The position numbers were made by a program, and so were the translations under genes. Positions 44,331-53,222 of a DNA stretch of 64,000 nt are shown one piece after another (positions within the stretch are counted from its first letter, which is position 1; the number at the start of each line of letters is the position of its first letter). Origin of the DNA: Modicisalibacter muralis (GTDB lineage Bacteria; Pseudomonadota; Gammaproteobacteria; Pseudomonadales; Halomonadaceae); NCBI RefSeq assembly GCF_900102945.1, contig NZ_FNGI01000004.1:62001-126000 (forward strand), given 5' to 3'. Under the pieces are notes generated by a model, which ran no database searches, was not told where the DNA came from, and saw nothing but the letters and a program-made list of their open reading frames with translations.

Positions 44331-44488
44331 GGAACCGTTGCATAAATGCCTGCGCGAACGAATCGCGGCGTTGCACGGTACTGGTGCGCCAGCCCGGTCG
44401 AAGGTCGCCTAACTCCATGTTATGTCTCGCCTTCTGTGTTCCGTGCGCCTTGCGCTTCATTTCGCTCGACGATTTATGCAGCGATTCC
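44331..44488. mobile_element. MITE-like element with imperfect terminal inverted repeats
   Basis: The left end GGAACCGTTGCATAAAT (44331-44347) matches the reverse complement of the right end (44472-44488, GGAATCGCTGCATAAAT) at 15 of 17 positions. Weaker matching continues inward for roughly 30 bp (GCGAA...GCACGG). The 158-bp element has no transposase and no obvious target duplication. It directly abuts the stop codon of the upstream gene and ends 32 bp before the cupin gene. It is probably a non-autonomous derivative of an insertion sequence. Confidence 0.62.
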
Positions 44489-44520
44489 TTGCCCGAACCT
44501 ATCCAAGGAAACCGCTCTCC

Positions 44521-44883
44521 ATGACTGATATGTCGATTCGCGCCATCAAGTTCGACCACTGCGACACCGCCTTCACCCATCGCGGCGGCCCGCCCGGTCA
44601 CGCCGAGATCGGCCGCACCGTGGATGCTTCGCTGAGCAAGACCATGGGTGCCGGCTTCGCCCGCTGGGAGGGTGCCGAGGTGGCCTGGACGCTGCTCTAC
44701 GACGAGGTGATCTTCGTCATCGAGGGCGAACTCAGGGTCACTGCGGCCGGCGAGACGCACCGCGTCACGCCGGGGCAGATGCTGTGGATTCCCGAGGGTA
44801 CCGAACTGGTCTACGGCGGTCATGCGCTGTTCGGTTATGCTCTCTATCCGGGCAACTGGAAGGCGCTGCACGGCATGGAGTGA
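44521..44883 (+). CDS. Cupin domain protein (EutQ-like)
   Basis: A 120-residue single-cupin protein with beta-barrel motif regions (WTLLYDEVIFVIEGELRVTAAGETHRVTPGQMLWIPEGTELVYGG), similar to the C-terminal domain of ethanolamine utilisation protein EutQ and to other small metabolic cupins. The start ATG at 44521 was chosen; a longer reading runs back into the MITE-like element. The ribosome site is weak (AAGGA 11 nt away). Its position after the Rieske gene cluster suggests a linked accessory role, but the function is unknown. The insertion of the mobile element may have separated it from its original promoter. Confidence 0.82.
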   Translation: MTDMSIRAIKFDHCDTAFTHRGGPPGHAEIGRTVDASLSKTMGAGFARWEGAEVAWTLLYDEVIFVIEGELRVTAAGETHRVTPGQMLWIPEGTELVYGGHALFGYALYPGNWKALHGME

Positions 44884-45058
44884 GGCTGCGTGCCGTGTCG
44901 AACGCCGCGATGACCTGCCCGGATACGTCTTCGATACAGCGGATTACGACATGGCCGGTGCCGGCGGTTGCCGCCACGCATCGCACCGATGTTCGTCGAG
45001 GGCGTTTACCCGTAGCATGGGCAGTCCCGATATCGCATTCGACCGCCTGGCGCTGACG

Positions 45059-45985
45059 ATGAAACTCTCTCCCCTGCCGCCACTCAATAGCCTGATCGCC
45101 TTCGAGGCCGCGGCACGCCATCAGAGCTTTACCCTGGCCGCCGAGGAACTGCACGTGACCCAGGGCGCTATCAGCCGGCAGGTACGTCTCCTCGAGGAAT
45201 ACCTGGGCAAGCCACTGTTCACCCGCGCCAACCGCAGCATCCGCCTGACCGCGGCCGGCCAGCTGTATGTCCAGTCCATCCGCGGTGCATTGGGCGATAT
45301 CGCGCTGGCCACCGACGACCTGCGCAGCTGGAAGGGCTCCCAGCAGATCACCCTCGCCACTTCCAGCGCCATGGCCTCGCTATGGCTGCTGCCGAAGATC
45401 GCCAAATTCCAGCGCGAGCATGAGGACATCGAACTGCGCATCGTCGCGCTCGAGCAGCTTCGTGATCTGACCCGCGTCGAGTGGGATATCGCTCTCTATT
45501 ATTGCCGTACGCCGCCATCGGGCATGCTGGCCCACACGTTGTTCCACGAAGAGGTGTTCCCGGTGTGCAGCCCGGCCTATGTGGAGAAGCATGGCCCGCT
45601 GGAGTCGCCCGAGGTGCTCTCGCGCTGCACGTTGCTGTCCCTCGAGGAGGCCGACCAGGATTGGCTGAGCTGGAAGCAGTGGTTCGCCCAGGTCGGCGTC
45701 GAGGCGCCGACGCCACGCCGCCGCCTCAACATCAACAGCTATTCGATGCTGGTCCAGGCGGCGGTCATGGATCAGGGCGTGGCGCTGGGCTGGAGCCAAC
45801 TGGTCGACGACTACCTGATGCGCGGCCTGCTGGTGCGCCCCATGCCCACCGTGCTGCGTACCCAGGCACGTTTCAGTCTGCTGGAGAGCAGCGAAGCGCC
45901 CTCGCGGCGTACCAGCGTGCGCGTATTCCGCGAGTGGCTGCTGGAGACCATCCCCAAGGAGGTCGGCGACCTGGGGCTGGCCTGA
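45059..45985 (+). CDS. LysR family transcriptional regulator (GcvA type)
   Basis: A 308-residue LTTR whose N-terminus, LPPLNSLIAFEAAARHQSFTLAAEELHVTQGAISRQVRLLEEYLG, is the GcvA-like helix-turn-helix. The effector domain follows from about residue 90. ATG at 45059 gives the usual start; ATG at 45017 adds 14 residues and cannot be excluded. It is placed downstream of the Rieske/ALDH/oxidase cluster in the same direction, so it is a candidate controller of that cluster and of the divergent BCCT gene. Members of the group often respond to glycine or other amino acids. Confidence 0.93.
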   Translation: MKLSPLPPLNSLIAFEAAARHQSFTLAAEELHVTQGAISRQVRLLEEYLGKPLFTRANRSIRLTAAGQLYVQSIRGALGDIALATDDLRSWKGSQQITLATSSAMASLWLLPKIAKFQREHEDIELRIVALEQLRDLTRVEWDIALYYCRTPPSGMLAHTLFHEEVFPVCSPAYVEKHGPLESPEVLSRCTLLSLEEADQDWLSWKQWFAQVGVEAPTPRRRLNINSYSMLVQAAVMDQGVALGWSQLVDDYLMRGLLVRPMPTVLRTQARFSLLESSEAPSRRTSVRVFREWLLETIPKEVGDLGLA

Positions 45986-46178
45986 GTTCGATGTGGTGGT
46001 TGGTCATGACCGACACATCGAGACATCATTGATATGCCTTCTACCGTCGCCAGCAATGCACTCGCTGTTACTCCCGGTCCTAACCGGCAGTGATAGATGC
46101 CAAAGGCATGACTCCATCGCCGTCCCGTTTCTCCCTCATGGTATCTTTGGCTCCTGACAAACCGCTGAAGGAGCTACG

Positions 46179-47066
46179 ATGAACGACCCCAAGACGATCG
46201 GCTTTCTCGGCACCGGCATCATGGGCGCGCCCATGGCCGGGCGCCTTTGTCAGGCGGGGCATCGCGTTCATGCCTGGAACCGCACGCCCGACAAGGCCCA
46301 GGCTCTCGCATCGCTGGGTGTCGCGGCCAAGCAGACGCCAAAGCAGGCCGTCGACGGCGCCGACGTGGTCATCGTCATGCTCAGCTCCGGCCCGGTCTGC
46401 GACGAGGTGATTCTCGGGCCAACGGGTATCCTCGCTTCGATGAAGCGCGACAGCATCCTGGTGGTGATGAGTTCCATTCCCGTCGCGACCGCCAAGCGCC
46501 AGGCCGAAGCGGCAGCCGCCCAACACATTCGCTACCTGGATGCGCCGGTGTCCGGCGGCGAGCAGGGCGCGATCGATGGCAGCCTCGCCATCATGGCCGG
46601 CGGCGAGCCCAGCGTATTCGAGCAAACGAGCGCCCTGCTCGGGCTATTGGGGCGCCCCGTGCGGGTAGGCCCGGCCGGCACCGGGCAACTCGCCAAGCTG
46701 GTCAATCAATTGATCGTCGCCAACACCATCGCCACGGTATCGGAAGCCATGCTGCTGGCCGAGCGCGGGGGCGCCGACCCGAGCCAGGTGCGAGAAGCCC
46801 TATTGGGAGGCTTCGCCGACTCGACGATATTGCGCGCCCACGCCCCACGCATGATCGCCAACGACTTCAAGCCTGGCGGACCCGCCAAATGGCAATTGAA
46901 GGATACCCAGACGACGCTGTCATTGGCCAAGGAGCTATCGCTCGACTTGCCGGTCGCCAGCCTGGTCAACGGCCTTTTCGAGGATCTGGTGGTGCATGGC
47001 GACGGCGAGCTGGACCATAGTGCCCTGATCCGCGAGCTACGCCGGCGCAACGGCATGCCATTGTAG
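46179..47066 (+). CDS. NAD(P)-dependent beta-hydroxyacid dehydrogenase (HIBADH/tartronate semialdehyde reductase family)
   Basis: This 295-residue oxidoreductase has the Rossmann motif GFLGTGIMGAPMAGRL, the substrate-binding DAPVSGGEQGA segment and the catalytic Lys in GTGQLAKLVNQ. Family reactions include 3-hydroxyisobutyrate, 2-hydroxy-3-oxopropionate and related acid semialdehydes, and the sequence alone does not decide. AAGGAG-type bases (GAAGGAGCTACG) precede the ATG. Its place between the Rieske and carnitine modules suggests reduction or oxidation of a short acid made there. Confidence 0.9.
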   Translation: MNDPKTIGFLGTGIMGAPMAGRLCQAGHRVHAWNRTPDKAQALASLGVAAKQTPKQAVDGADVVIVMLSSGPVCDEVILGPTGILASMKRDSILVVMSSIPVATAKRQAEAAAAQHIRYLDAPVSGGEQGAIDGSLAIMAGGEPSVFEQTSALLGLLGRPVRVGPAGTGQLAKLVNQLIVANTIATVSEAMLLAERGGADPSQVREALLGGFADSTILRAHAPRMIANDFKPGGPAKWQLKDTQTTLSLAKELSLDLPVASLVNGLFEDLVVHGDGELDHSALIRELRRRNGMPL

Positions 47067-47144
47067 GCGATCCAGCCTCTTCGCTTTCTGGTTCACGCCA
47101 TGTTGTGATACGCGATTCAAGCCGACTGCCGCTGTGAGAAAACC

Positions 47145-48122
47145 ATGCGTCTGGACTATACCGGCCTGCTCCCCGAACCGATTGGATTTTTGCTGATACC
47201 GCGCTTTTCGATGATGGCGTTCTTTTCGGCGGTGGAGCCTCTGCGGATCGCCAATCGCATCGCCGAACGCGAGCTCTTCCAATGGTGGGTGATCACCCAG
47301 GATGGCCAGCCGGTGACTGCCAGCAACGCCATGACGCTACTCGCCGACGTCTCCATCGACTCGGCCCCGGCGCTGCCCAGCGTGGCGATCTGCGCCAGCT
47401 TCGACCCCGAAACCACGCTGACCCGGCGCCTGCTGAAATGGCTCAATCGTCTTCAGCACAATGATTGTGTGGTCGGCGGGATCGATACCGGCAGCTTCAT
47501 TCTGGCCAGGGCCGGCCTGATCGCCGGCCAGCGTGTGACCATGCACTGGGAGAGCCTGCCGGCGTTTCACGAGCGTTTTCCGCATATCGATGCGGTCGAA
47601 TCGCTGTATGAGATCGGGCCGCGCTGTTACTCGTGTGCCGGGGGAGCGGCGGCGATGGACATGGCACTCGACCTGATTGCCCGTCGGCATGGCGAATCGC
47701 TCGCCACGGCGGTTTCGGAACAGCTGATCCATGCGCGCATGCGCACCCGCCACGACCAGCAGCGCATGGCATTGACCCAGCGCCTGGGCACCCACAAGCA
47801 CGCCCTGATCGAAGCGGTCGCGCTGATGGAAGGTCATCTCGAGGCGCCACTACCCATCGCGGATATCGCCCGACGCATCGGGATTTCGCTGCGTCAGTTG
47901 CAGCGCCTTTTTGAGCAGGAGCTGGGGCGGCGACCCAGCGACCACTACCTGCATCTGCGCCTGGCACTGGCCCGCCAACTACTCATGGAAACCGATCACG
48001 ATATTCTCGGCATCGGCTTGGCCAGCGGTTTCACCTCGGCTTCCAGTTTCTCGCGTGCCTACAAGCAGCGCTATGGCAGAAGCCCGAGGAAAGATCGACG
48101 AGAGCCCTCAGCCAATACATGA
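47145..48122 (+). CDS. GlxA family AraC-type regulator, likely of the butyrobetaine/carnitine genes
   Basis: This 325-residue regulator has a DJ-1/PfpI-like ligand domain (IGFLLIPRFSMMAFFSAVEPLRIANRI, GGIDTGSFILARAGLI) and a C-terminal AraC helix-turn-helix pair (LPIADIARRIGISLRQLQRLFEQELG and DILGIGLASGFTSASSFSRAYKQRYG). The N-terminal IGFLL...FSMMAF...EPLRIAN pattern is that of GbdR/CdhR relatives that sense betaine and carnitine. The gamma-butyrobetaine hydroxylase gene follows 122 nt later on the same strand. An alternative view is that it is a second sensor for a different amine. Confidence 0.92.
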   Translation: MRLDYTGLLPEPIGFLLIPRFSMMAFFSAVEPLRIANRIAERELFQWWVITQDGQPVTASNAMTLLADVSIDSAPALPSVAICASFDPETTLTRRLLKWLNRLQHNDCVVGGIDTGSFILARAGLIAGQRVTMHWESLPAFHERFPHIDAVESLYEIGPRCYSCAGGAAAMDMALDLIARRHGESLATAVSEQLIHARMRTRHDQQRMALTQRLGTHKHALIEAVALMEGHLEAPLPIADIARRIGISLRQLQRLFEQELGRRPSDHYLHLRLALARQLLMETDHDILGIGLASGFTSASSFSRAYKQRYGRSPRKDRREPSANT

Positions 48123-48243
48123 AGAGCCTGCGGCAGCGCCCGGCTGAGCGGCGGCTGATGGCAAGCCGTTGTCGCCTTATGTGCAATCGCTGCCTTTCCG
48201 AGCCGGCATCCTGAGCCAACGACGCTCAAATCAGGACACCGCC

Positions 48244-49500
48244 ATGAACACCGCCGAGTCACTATCCTCGCTGCCCCCCACCCCGGATTACGATGCCTGG
48301 CCGGTCACGGTCGCCCCCGAGCGGGTCAACCACGACCCACACCTCGTCGAATTGCATTGGCGCGATGGGCGCGTCAGCCGTTACCACGGCGTCTGGCTGC
48401 GCGAGAACGCCGGCGATGCCAGTACCGTCAACCCTGATACCCGCGAGCGCATTCTCGATCTTTCGCGGCTCGCGGCGTGGCCGACGATCAGCGCGGCTCG
48501 CCTCGACGATCAGGGCGCGCTTTGCGTCACCTTCGCGCCGGAAGACCGCACCCTGCGCTTTCACCCCGGCTGGCTGCGCGCCAACGACTACTCCAACACC
48601 GCGCAACCCGACGCCCCGCTGGTCCCGGTCACTACCTGGACCGGCGAAACCCTGCCCGAGCCAACGAGTCTCGATGCCGGCGCCTGGATGCGCCAGGCGG
48701 AGGATGACCCTGCGGTCGAGGCCCTGCTGGAGCGCGCCCTGGAAGCGGTACTCGGCCATGGCCTGGTGCGCCTGCGCAACCTGCCCACCGAGCCCGGCAC
48801 CCTGGCACGCATCGCCGAGCGCATCGGCCCGCTGCGCGCCACCAACTTCGGCACCCTGTTCGACGTCAAGGCCAAGCCCAATCCCGACTCCAACGCCTAC
48901 ACCTCGATCGCCCTGCCGCCGCATGTCGACCTACCGACGCGGGAATACCAGCCCGGCTTGCAGCTACTGCACTGCCTGGAAAACAGCGTCGAGGGCGGCC
49001 AGGCGGTGATGATGGACGGCTTCGCCATCGCCGAGACGCTGCGCGAGCGCCATCCTGACGCCTTCGCCACCCTGACCCGGGTCAAGTGGTGCTACGCCAA
49101 TACCGCGCGCACCACCGACTACGTGTGGTTCGACCCGATGATCAAGCTGGACGATCAGGGCCGCCTGCTCGAGGTGCGCGTCGCCGACTTCCTGCGCGGC
49201 CCCCTGATGGCGCCGTTCGACGACATCGAGCCGGCCTATGCGGCGCTGATGCAACTGCAACGCCTGCTACGCGAGCCGCAATTCGCGATGCGCTTCACCT
49301 ACCGGCCGGGCGATCTGGTGATCTTCGACAACCGCCGCCTGCTGCATGCCCGCGACGCCTTCGAGGGCAACTCCGGCCACCGCTGGCTGCAAGGCTGCTA
49401 CCTGGAACGCGACGAGATCCGCTCACGCCTGCGCATGCTGTGGCGTGCCGCGCGTCAGCGGCGGGTCGACGCGGCCGAGCGCGCGCCAACGAGCGGTTGA
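48244..49500 (+). CDS. Gamma-butyrobetaine hydroxylase-like Fe(II)/2-oxoglutarate dioxygenase
   Basis: Would hydroxylate gamma-butyrobetaine to L-carnitine using oxygen and 2-oxoglutarate. The 418 residues have an N-terminal BBOX-type domain (about 20-120, VELHWRDGRVSRYHGVWLRENAGD) and a TauD/GBBH jelly-roll with Fe ligands His227-x-Asp229 (LPPHVDLPTRE) and His368 (RRLLHARDAFEG). The 2-oxoglutarate Arg is probably Arg380 in GHRWLQGCYLERDE. It is convergent with the carnitine operon (49585-51912), so product and next steps are encoded side by side. It is distinct from the shorter paralogue at 53223, which pairs with an HD-domain oxygenase. The start ATG at 48244 was chosen over an extension. 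Confidence 0.9.
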   Translation: MNTAESLSSLPPTPDYDAWPVTVAPERVNHDPHLVELHWRDGRVSRYHGVWLRENAGDASTVNPDTRERILDLSRLAAWPTISAARLDDQGALCVTFAPEDRTLRFHPGWLRANDYSNTAQPDAPLVPVTTWTGETLPEPTSLDAGAWMRQAEDDPAVEALLERALEAVLGHGLVRLRNLPTEPGTLARIAERIGPLRATNFGTLFDVKAKPNPDSNAYTSIALPPHVDLPTREYQPGLQLLHCLENSVEGGQAVMMDGFAIAETLRERHPDAFATLTRVKWCYANTARTTDYVWFDPMIKLDDQGRLLEVRVADFLRGPLMAPFDDIEPAYAALMQLQRLLREPQFAMRFTYRPGDLVIFDNRRLLHARDAFEGNSGHRWLQGCYLERDEIRSRLRMLWRAARQRRVDAAERAPTSG

Positions 49501-49524
49501 TGCCATGGAGAGGTGTCCATGATG

Positions 49525-49558
49525 AAAAAAGGGCTCGGCGGAAGAAATCGCCGAGCCC
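49525..49558. terminator. Terminator between convergent dioxygenase and carnitine operon
   Basis: The ten-base perfect stem GGGCTCGGCG/CGCCGAGCCC (49531-49540 with 49549-49558) is flanked by six A on the left. It is therefore a strong T-run terminator for the leftward carnitine operon and a hairpin stop for the rightward gene. Confidence 0.88.
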
Positions 49559-49584
49559 TTGCTCATGACACTGGCCAGAAAATG

Positions 49585-50043
49585 TCAGCGCCGCGTGATG
49601 CCGATACGCCGCCCGGCGGCCTCGGGCCAGGCGTCGCTATCGATTACCGGAAAGCTATCGAGCTGGCGGCTTACGGCATCCGGAAATGGCGCGGGCCGAC
49701 CGCTCGCGGTGGCGATACCCATCAACATCTGCTCGCTGGTGGCGACCGCTTCCTGCTCGGCGTTGTAGAGCGTAAAGAACGCATGCAGGCGCTTGGCGTC
49801 GCGGTCAAGCAATGCGAGATCGACCATTAACGCCTCTCCTTCATGTGCCTCGCGGCGATAGCACAGATGAGTCTCGAGGGTGAACAGCGTATAGCCCTCG
49901 CGCTCGCGGCCCGCCGCATCGAGGCCGATGCGCACCATCAACTCATCCACCGCAAGCGAGAACACCCGCGCGTACTCGGCATCGTTCATGTGGCCGTTGT
50001 AATCCACCCAGGCCGCATCGACTTGGGTGTCGAGAAGGCGCAT
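49585..50043 (-). CDS. Hot-dog thioesterase, probable betainyl-CoA thioesterase of carnitine degradation
   Basis: This 152-residue acyl-CoA thioesterase of the 4HBT hot-dog fold has its active-site motif in AWVDYNGHMNDAEYARVF (Asp14 and Asn16/His18 region). In the Pseudomonas carnitine cluster an equivalent enzyme (CdhB) hydrolyses betainyl-CoA to glycine betaine and CoA. Here it is the last gene of an operon with carnitine dehydrogenase and the BKACE enzyme, so that role fits best. Its start overlaps the dehydrogenase stop (CTGATG). Confidence 0.88.
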   Translation of the reverse strand: MRLLDTQVDAAWVDYNGHMNDAEYARVFSLAVDELMVRIGLDAAGREREGYTLFTLETHLCYRREAHEGEALMVDLALLDRDAKRLHAFFTLYNAEQEAVATSEQMLMGIATASGRPAPFPDAVSRQLDSFPVIDSDAWPEAAGRRIGITRR

Positions 50044-51017
50044 CAGATGCGCCCCTCGAGGCCCTCGGCCTCCGGCCAGTATTTCCGTGTCAGCGCCAGT
50101 AGCTCGACCAGGAAGTCGTCACGCCGGGTTTCCAGCTCGGCGACACTGCGCCCGGCCGCCTGGTGCTCGCAGCCCTCGACCACGCGATCGATCAACGCAT
50201 CGCTCAGCTCCGGCGCTTCGAGCTTGGTCCAGGGCAGTTTCAGCGCGGGCCCGAACTGGTGAAGCATGTGCCGCATTCCGGCGTCGCCGCCTGCCAGGTG
50301 GAAGGTTAGGAAGGTCCCCATCAGCGACCAGCGCAGCCCGGCGCCATACACCACCGCGGCATCGACCTCCTCGGTGGTGGCGACGCCATCGTTGACCAGG
50401 TGCAGCGCCTCGCGCCACAGCGCTTCCATCAAGCGGTCGGCAACATGCCCTTCGATTTCGCGACGCACCACCAGCGGGCGCATGCCCAATCCTTCGTACA
50501 GACTCCGCGCGCGCTCGAGCAGCGTCGGCGCGCTGTGCTGCCCGCCGACCAGCTCGACCAGCGGCAGCAGGTAGACCGGATTGAACGGATGCGCCACGAT
50601 CACCCGCCCCGGCGCGCGCTTACAGGCCGCTTGCAGTTCGCTGGGCTTGATGCCGGAGGTCGACGAGCCGATCACCACCTCGTCGGCGGCGTGCGCGTCC
50701 AGCTCGGCCAGCACCCGATGCTTGATGTCGAGGCGCTCGGGGACGTTTTCCTGAATCAGCTCGGCGCCCTCGATGGCCTGGATGGCAGAAGGCGCGAAGC
50801 GCAGGCGCGCCGGGTCCGCCGTTGCGGCGAGCCCGAGCTTGGCCATCGACGGCCAGGCGCGCGCGACGAACTCGCGGCTGCGCGCTTCGGCGCCCGGCGC
50901 GGGGTCGAAGGCCACCACCTCGCAGCCAGCCGCCAGGGCGCGCACGATCCAGCCGTTACCGATTACGCCGGTACCGATCACCGCGACGCGCGCCGGGGCA
51001 TTATCGAATACTGTCAT
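50043..51017 (-). CDS. cdhA: L-carnitine 3-dehydrogenase
   Basis: NAD-dependent oxidation of L-carnitine to 3-dehydrocarnitine. The 324-residue protein of the 3-hydroxyacyl-CoA dehydrogenase type has the Rossmann motif VAVIGTGVIGNGWIVRALAAG, catalytic His in VIVAHPFNPVYLLPLVELVGG and a C-terminal helical domain (ALWREALHLVNDGVATTEEVDAAVVYGAGLRWSLMGTF). The middle motif PERLDIKHRVLAELDAHAADEVVIGSSTSG is typical of carnitine dehydrogenase. ATG at 51017 was chosen over a poor 61-residue extension. It is flanked by the thioesterase and the BKACE gene in the same operon. Confidence 0.93.
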   Translation of the reverse strand: MTVFDNAPARVAVIGTGVIGNGWIVRALAAGCEVVAFDPAPGAEARSREFVARAWPSMAKLGLAATADPARLRFAPSAIQAIEGAELIQENVPERLDIKHRVLAELDAHAADEVVIGSSTSGIKPSELQAACKRAPGRVIVAHPFNPVYLLPLVELVGGQHSAPTLLERARSLYEGLGMRPLVVRREIEGHVADRLMEALWREALHLVNDGVATTEEVDAAVVYGAGLRWSLMGTFLTFHLAGGDAGMRHMLHQFGPALKLPWTKLEAPELSDALIDRVVEGCEHQAAGRSVAELETRRDDFLVELLALTRKYWPEAEGLEGRI

Positions 51018-51033
51018 TCTATTACTCTCCGTA

Positions 51034-51912
51034 TCAGGGCTGGCGCAGATCGAGTTTCTTCCGCGTCTCGGCGGGTGTGAGAACGCGACCGCCGAGGTTT
51101 TCGGCGATGGTCGCGGCCTTCTCCACCAGTTGCGCGTTGGTGGCGAAGACGCCCTTGCTAAGGTAGAGGTTGTCTTCGAGGCCGACGCGCACGTTGCCAC
51201 CCAGCAAGATCGATTGCGCGACCATCGGCATCTGGCTGCGGCCGATGCCGAAGGCCGACCACTGGGCGTTGGCGGGCAGCTTGTTGCGCATCGCCAGCAT
51301 CGTCTCGGTATCCGCTTCGGCGCCCCAGGGAATGCCCAGGCACAACTGGAACAGCGGATCGCCCTCGATCAACCCTTCTTCGATCAATTGCCGGGCAAAC
51401 CATACGTGACCGAGGTCGAAGCATTCGAGTTCGGGTTTGACGCCGGCCTCTTTTACCAGGCGGGCGTGCTCGCGCAGCCAGTCGGCGGTGTTGAGGTAGA
51501 TCATGTCGCCGAAGTTGAGGCTGCCGCAATCCAGCGTGCAGATGTCCGGCAGCAGCTCGCCAATCGGCGCGTGGCGCTCGGCGGGCGTCTGCATGTCGGT
51601 GCCTTCGCCGCCGCGGGTCGGGTCGTCGGGGTGCGGCGTCCAGTCGCCGCCGCCGCCGGCGGTCAGGTTGATCACCGCATCGACGTCCGCATCGCGAATG
51701 CGCAAGACGACTTCGCGAAAATGCTCGGTGGAGTGGCTGATGCCACCGGTTTCGGGGTCGCGCACGTGCAGGTGCACGATACTCGCCCCGGCACGCGCTG
51801 CCTCGATGGCGCTGTCGGCGATCTGTTGGGGCGTGATGGGAAGGTCGGGGTGCTTGTCGGCGGTATCGCCGGCCCCGGTGACGGCGCAGGTCAGGATGAC
51901 GTCGCGATTCAT
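51034..51912 (-). CDS. cdhC: BKACE family 3-dehydrocarnitine cleavage enzyme
   Basis: A 292-residue DUF849/3-keto-5-aminohexanoate cleavage enzyme. It transfers part of 3-dehydrocarnitine to acetyl-CoA, giving acetoacetate and betainyl-CoA. The TIM-barrel family motifs [36 protein letters not shown]-like [14 protein letters not shown]-like [14 protein letters not shown] and [12 protein letters not shown] are present, including the zinc-binding His-x-His (HLHVRD). It is the first gene of the operon and the others follow without gaps. The precise acceptor is inferred from the carnitine context. ATG at 51912. Confidence 0.92.
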   Translation of the reverse strand: MNRDVILTCAVTGAGDTADKHPDLPITPQQIADSAIEAARAGASIVHLHVRDPETGGISHSTEHFREVVLRIRDADVDAVINLTAGGGGDWTPHPDDPTRGGEGTDMQTPAERHAPIGELLPDICTLDCGSLNFGDMIYLNTADWLREHARLVKEAGVKPELECFDLGHVWFARQLIEEGLIEGDPLFQLCLGIPWGAEADTETMLAMRNKLPANAQWSAFGIGRSQMPMVAQSILLGGNVRVGLEDNLYLSKGVFATNAQLVEKAATIAENLGGRVLTPAETRKKLDLRQP

Positions 51913-52054
51913 ATGGCTCTCCTAATGAGTTCGTTCACGGCGGTGAGCCGTCAAAAACGTTCCCTCATTGTCGAAAGCCTGACGCCCTGGAATTTGTCAC
52001 GATGCGCCGCGCTATTGACGCTTGGCGCCATCGTGTTGCCCAGGGTGAAGCGGT

Positions 52055-53074
52055 TCAGCGTGTGCCGCGCCCGGCCGTCACGCTCGGTCGCTCCTGAAAG
52101 CGCGCCTGATAGGCACGCGAGAAATGCGCCAGATGCGTGAAACCGGTGGCCAGTGCCGCCTCGGTCACCCGACAACGACTGTCGGCGAGAATCCGTCGCG
52201 CCTGGTCCAGGCGCATGCCCAGATAGCACTGCTTGGGCGTCTCGCCGAAATGGGTCACGAACTGGCGCGTCAACTGGCGTTGCGACTGGCCCACCAGCTG
52301 GCATAGCTCGGGAATCGACAGCACCTGACCGAGATGCGCCTCCATGATCGCCAGCGCCTTGAGCACGATGCGCGGCAGATGCGCCAATTCGTAGCCGCTC
52401 ACCGCGCCGGGCGCCTCGTCCTCGCGGGTCGAGGCGCGCTGATGGATAAGCTGGCGCCCCACCGCGTTGGCCAACGCCGGGCCATAATCGTGCTCGATCC
52501 ACGACAGCATCATGTCGATGCCCGCCGCGCCACCGGTACCGGTCAGGCGCCGGTCGGCGAACTCGTAGCGCGCAGCACTCAACACGATGTGCGGGAACTC
52601 CTCGCGAAACGCCGGCACGCTCTCCCAGTGCAGCGCCACCCGTTGGTGCTCCAGCAGGCCGGCCCGCGCCAGGATGAACGGCGCCGTATCCAACCCGCCG
52701 AGCATGCCGCCATGCGCCGCCACATGGCGCAATATCGCTCGATCATGCGCGGTCACGGTGGCTTCCGCCTCGTAGGAGGAAATCACCATCAACATGTCGT
52801 TGCTGACCACCGCGTCGAGCGCGCCATCCACCTCGATGCGCACGCCATTACTCGCCACCACCGCCTCGCCATTGGACGACAACAGTTGCCAGGCAAACAG
52901 ATCGCGGCCGAAACGATTAGCCACTCGCAAGGGCTCGAGCAGGCAAAACAGCGTCAGCATCGAGAACTTGGGCAATAGCCAGACACTGATCGTGTGTTCC
53001 GCCTCGGCGGGCGAAAGCACCGGCGGCAGATCGGGACGCGGATAGGGCCAAGCGGAATGGGGAGGCGTTTCCAT
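52055..53074 (-). CDS. cdhR: GlxA family AraC-type regulator, probable carnitine regulator
   Basis: This 339-residue protein has a DJ-1/PfpI-like domain (ISVWLLPKFSMLTLFCLLEPLRVANRFG, GGLDTAPFILARAGLLE) and a C-terminal AraC helix-turn-helix (LSIPELCQLVGQSQRQLTRQF and RVTEAALATGFTHLAHFSRAYQARFQ). It sits 142 nt upstream of cdhC on the same strand and is divergent from the TmpA-like gene at 53223. It resembles CdhR, the carnitine activator next to cdhCA in Pseudomonas. The symbol is by context and family, not proved. ATG at 53074 was preferred to an earlier start that adds 12 residues. Confidence 0.85.
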   Translation of the reverse strand: METPPHSAWPYPRPDLPPVLSPAEAEHTISVWLLPKFSMLTLFCLLEPLRVANRFGRDLFAWQLLSSNGEAVVASNGVRIEVDGALDAVVSNDMLMVISSYEAEATVTAHDRAILRHVAAHGGMLGGLDTAPFILARAGLLEHQRVALHWESVPAFREEFPHIVLSAARYEFADRRLTGTGGAAGIDMMLSWIEHDYGPALANAVGRQLIHQRASTREDEAPGAVSGYELAHLPRIVLKALAIMEAHLGQVLSIPELCQLVGQSQRQLTRQFVTHFGETPKQCYLGMRLDQARRILADSRCRVTEAALATGFTHLAHFSRAYQARFQERPSVTAGRGTR

Positions 53075-53222
53075 GGCTAAAATTGTCAAACATATAGCGA
53101 CTTTTATCAAATCAGCGAGACACTAGCGTCCTAAGGTAAGTAGCAGCATCGCTGGCGGCGACCTGCGATCTGCCAGCCTGCGTGCCCTGATACTGAATCT
53201 TTTCGTGCGGAGATGACATCCC

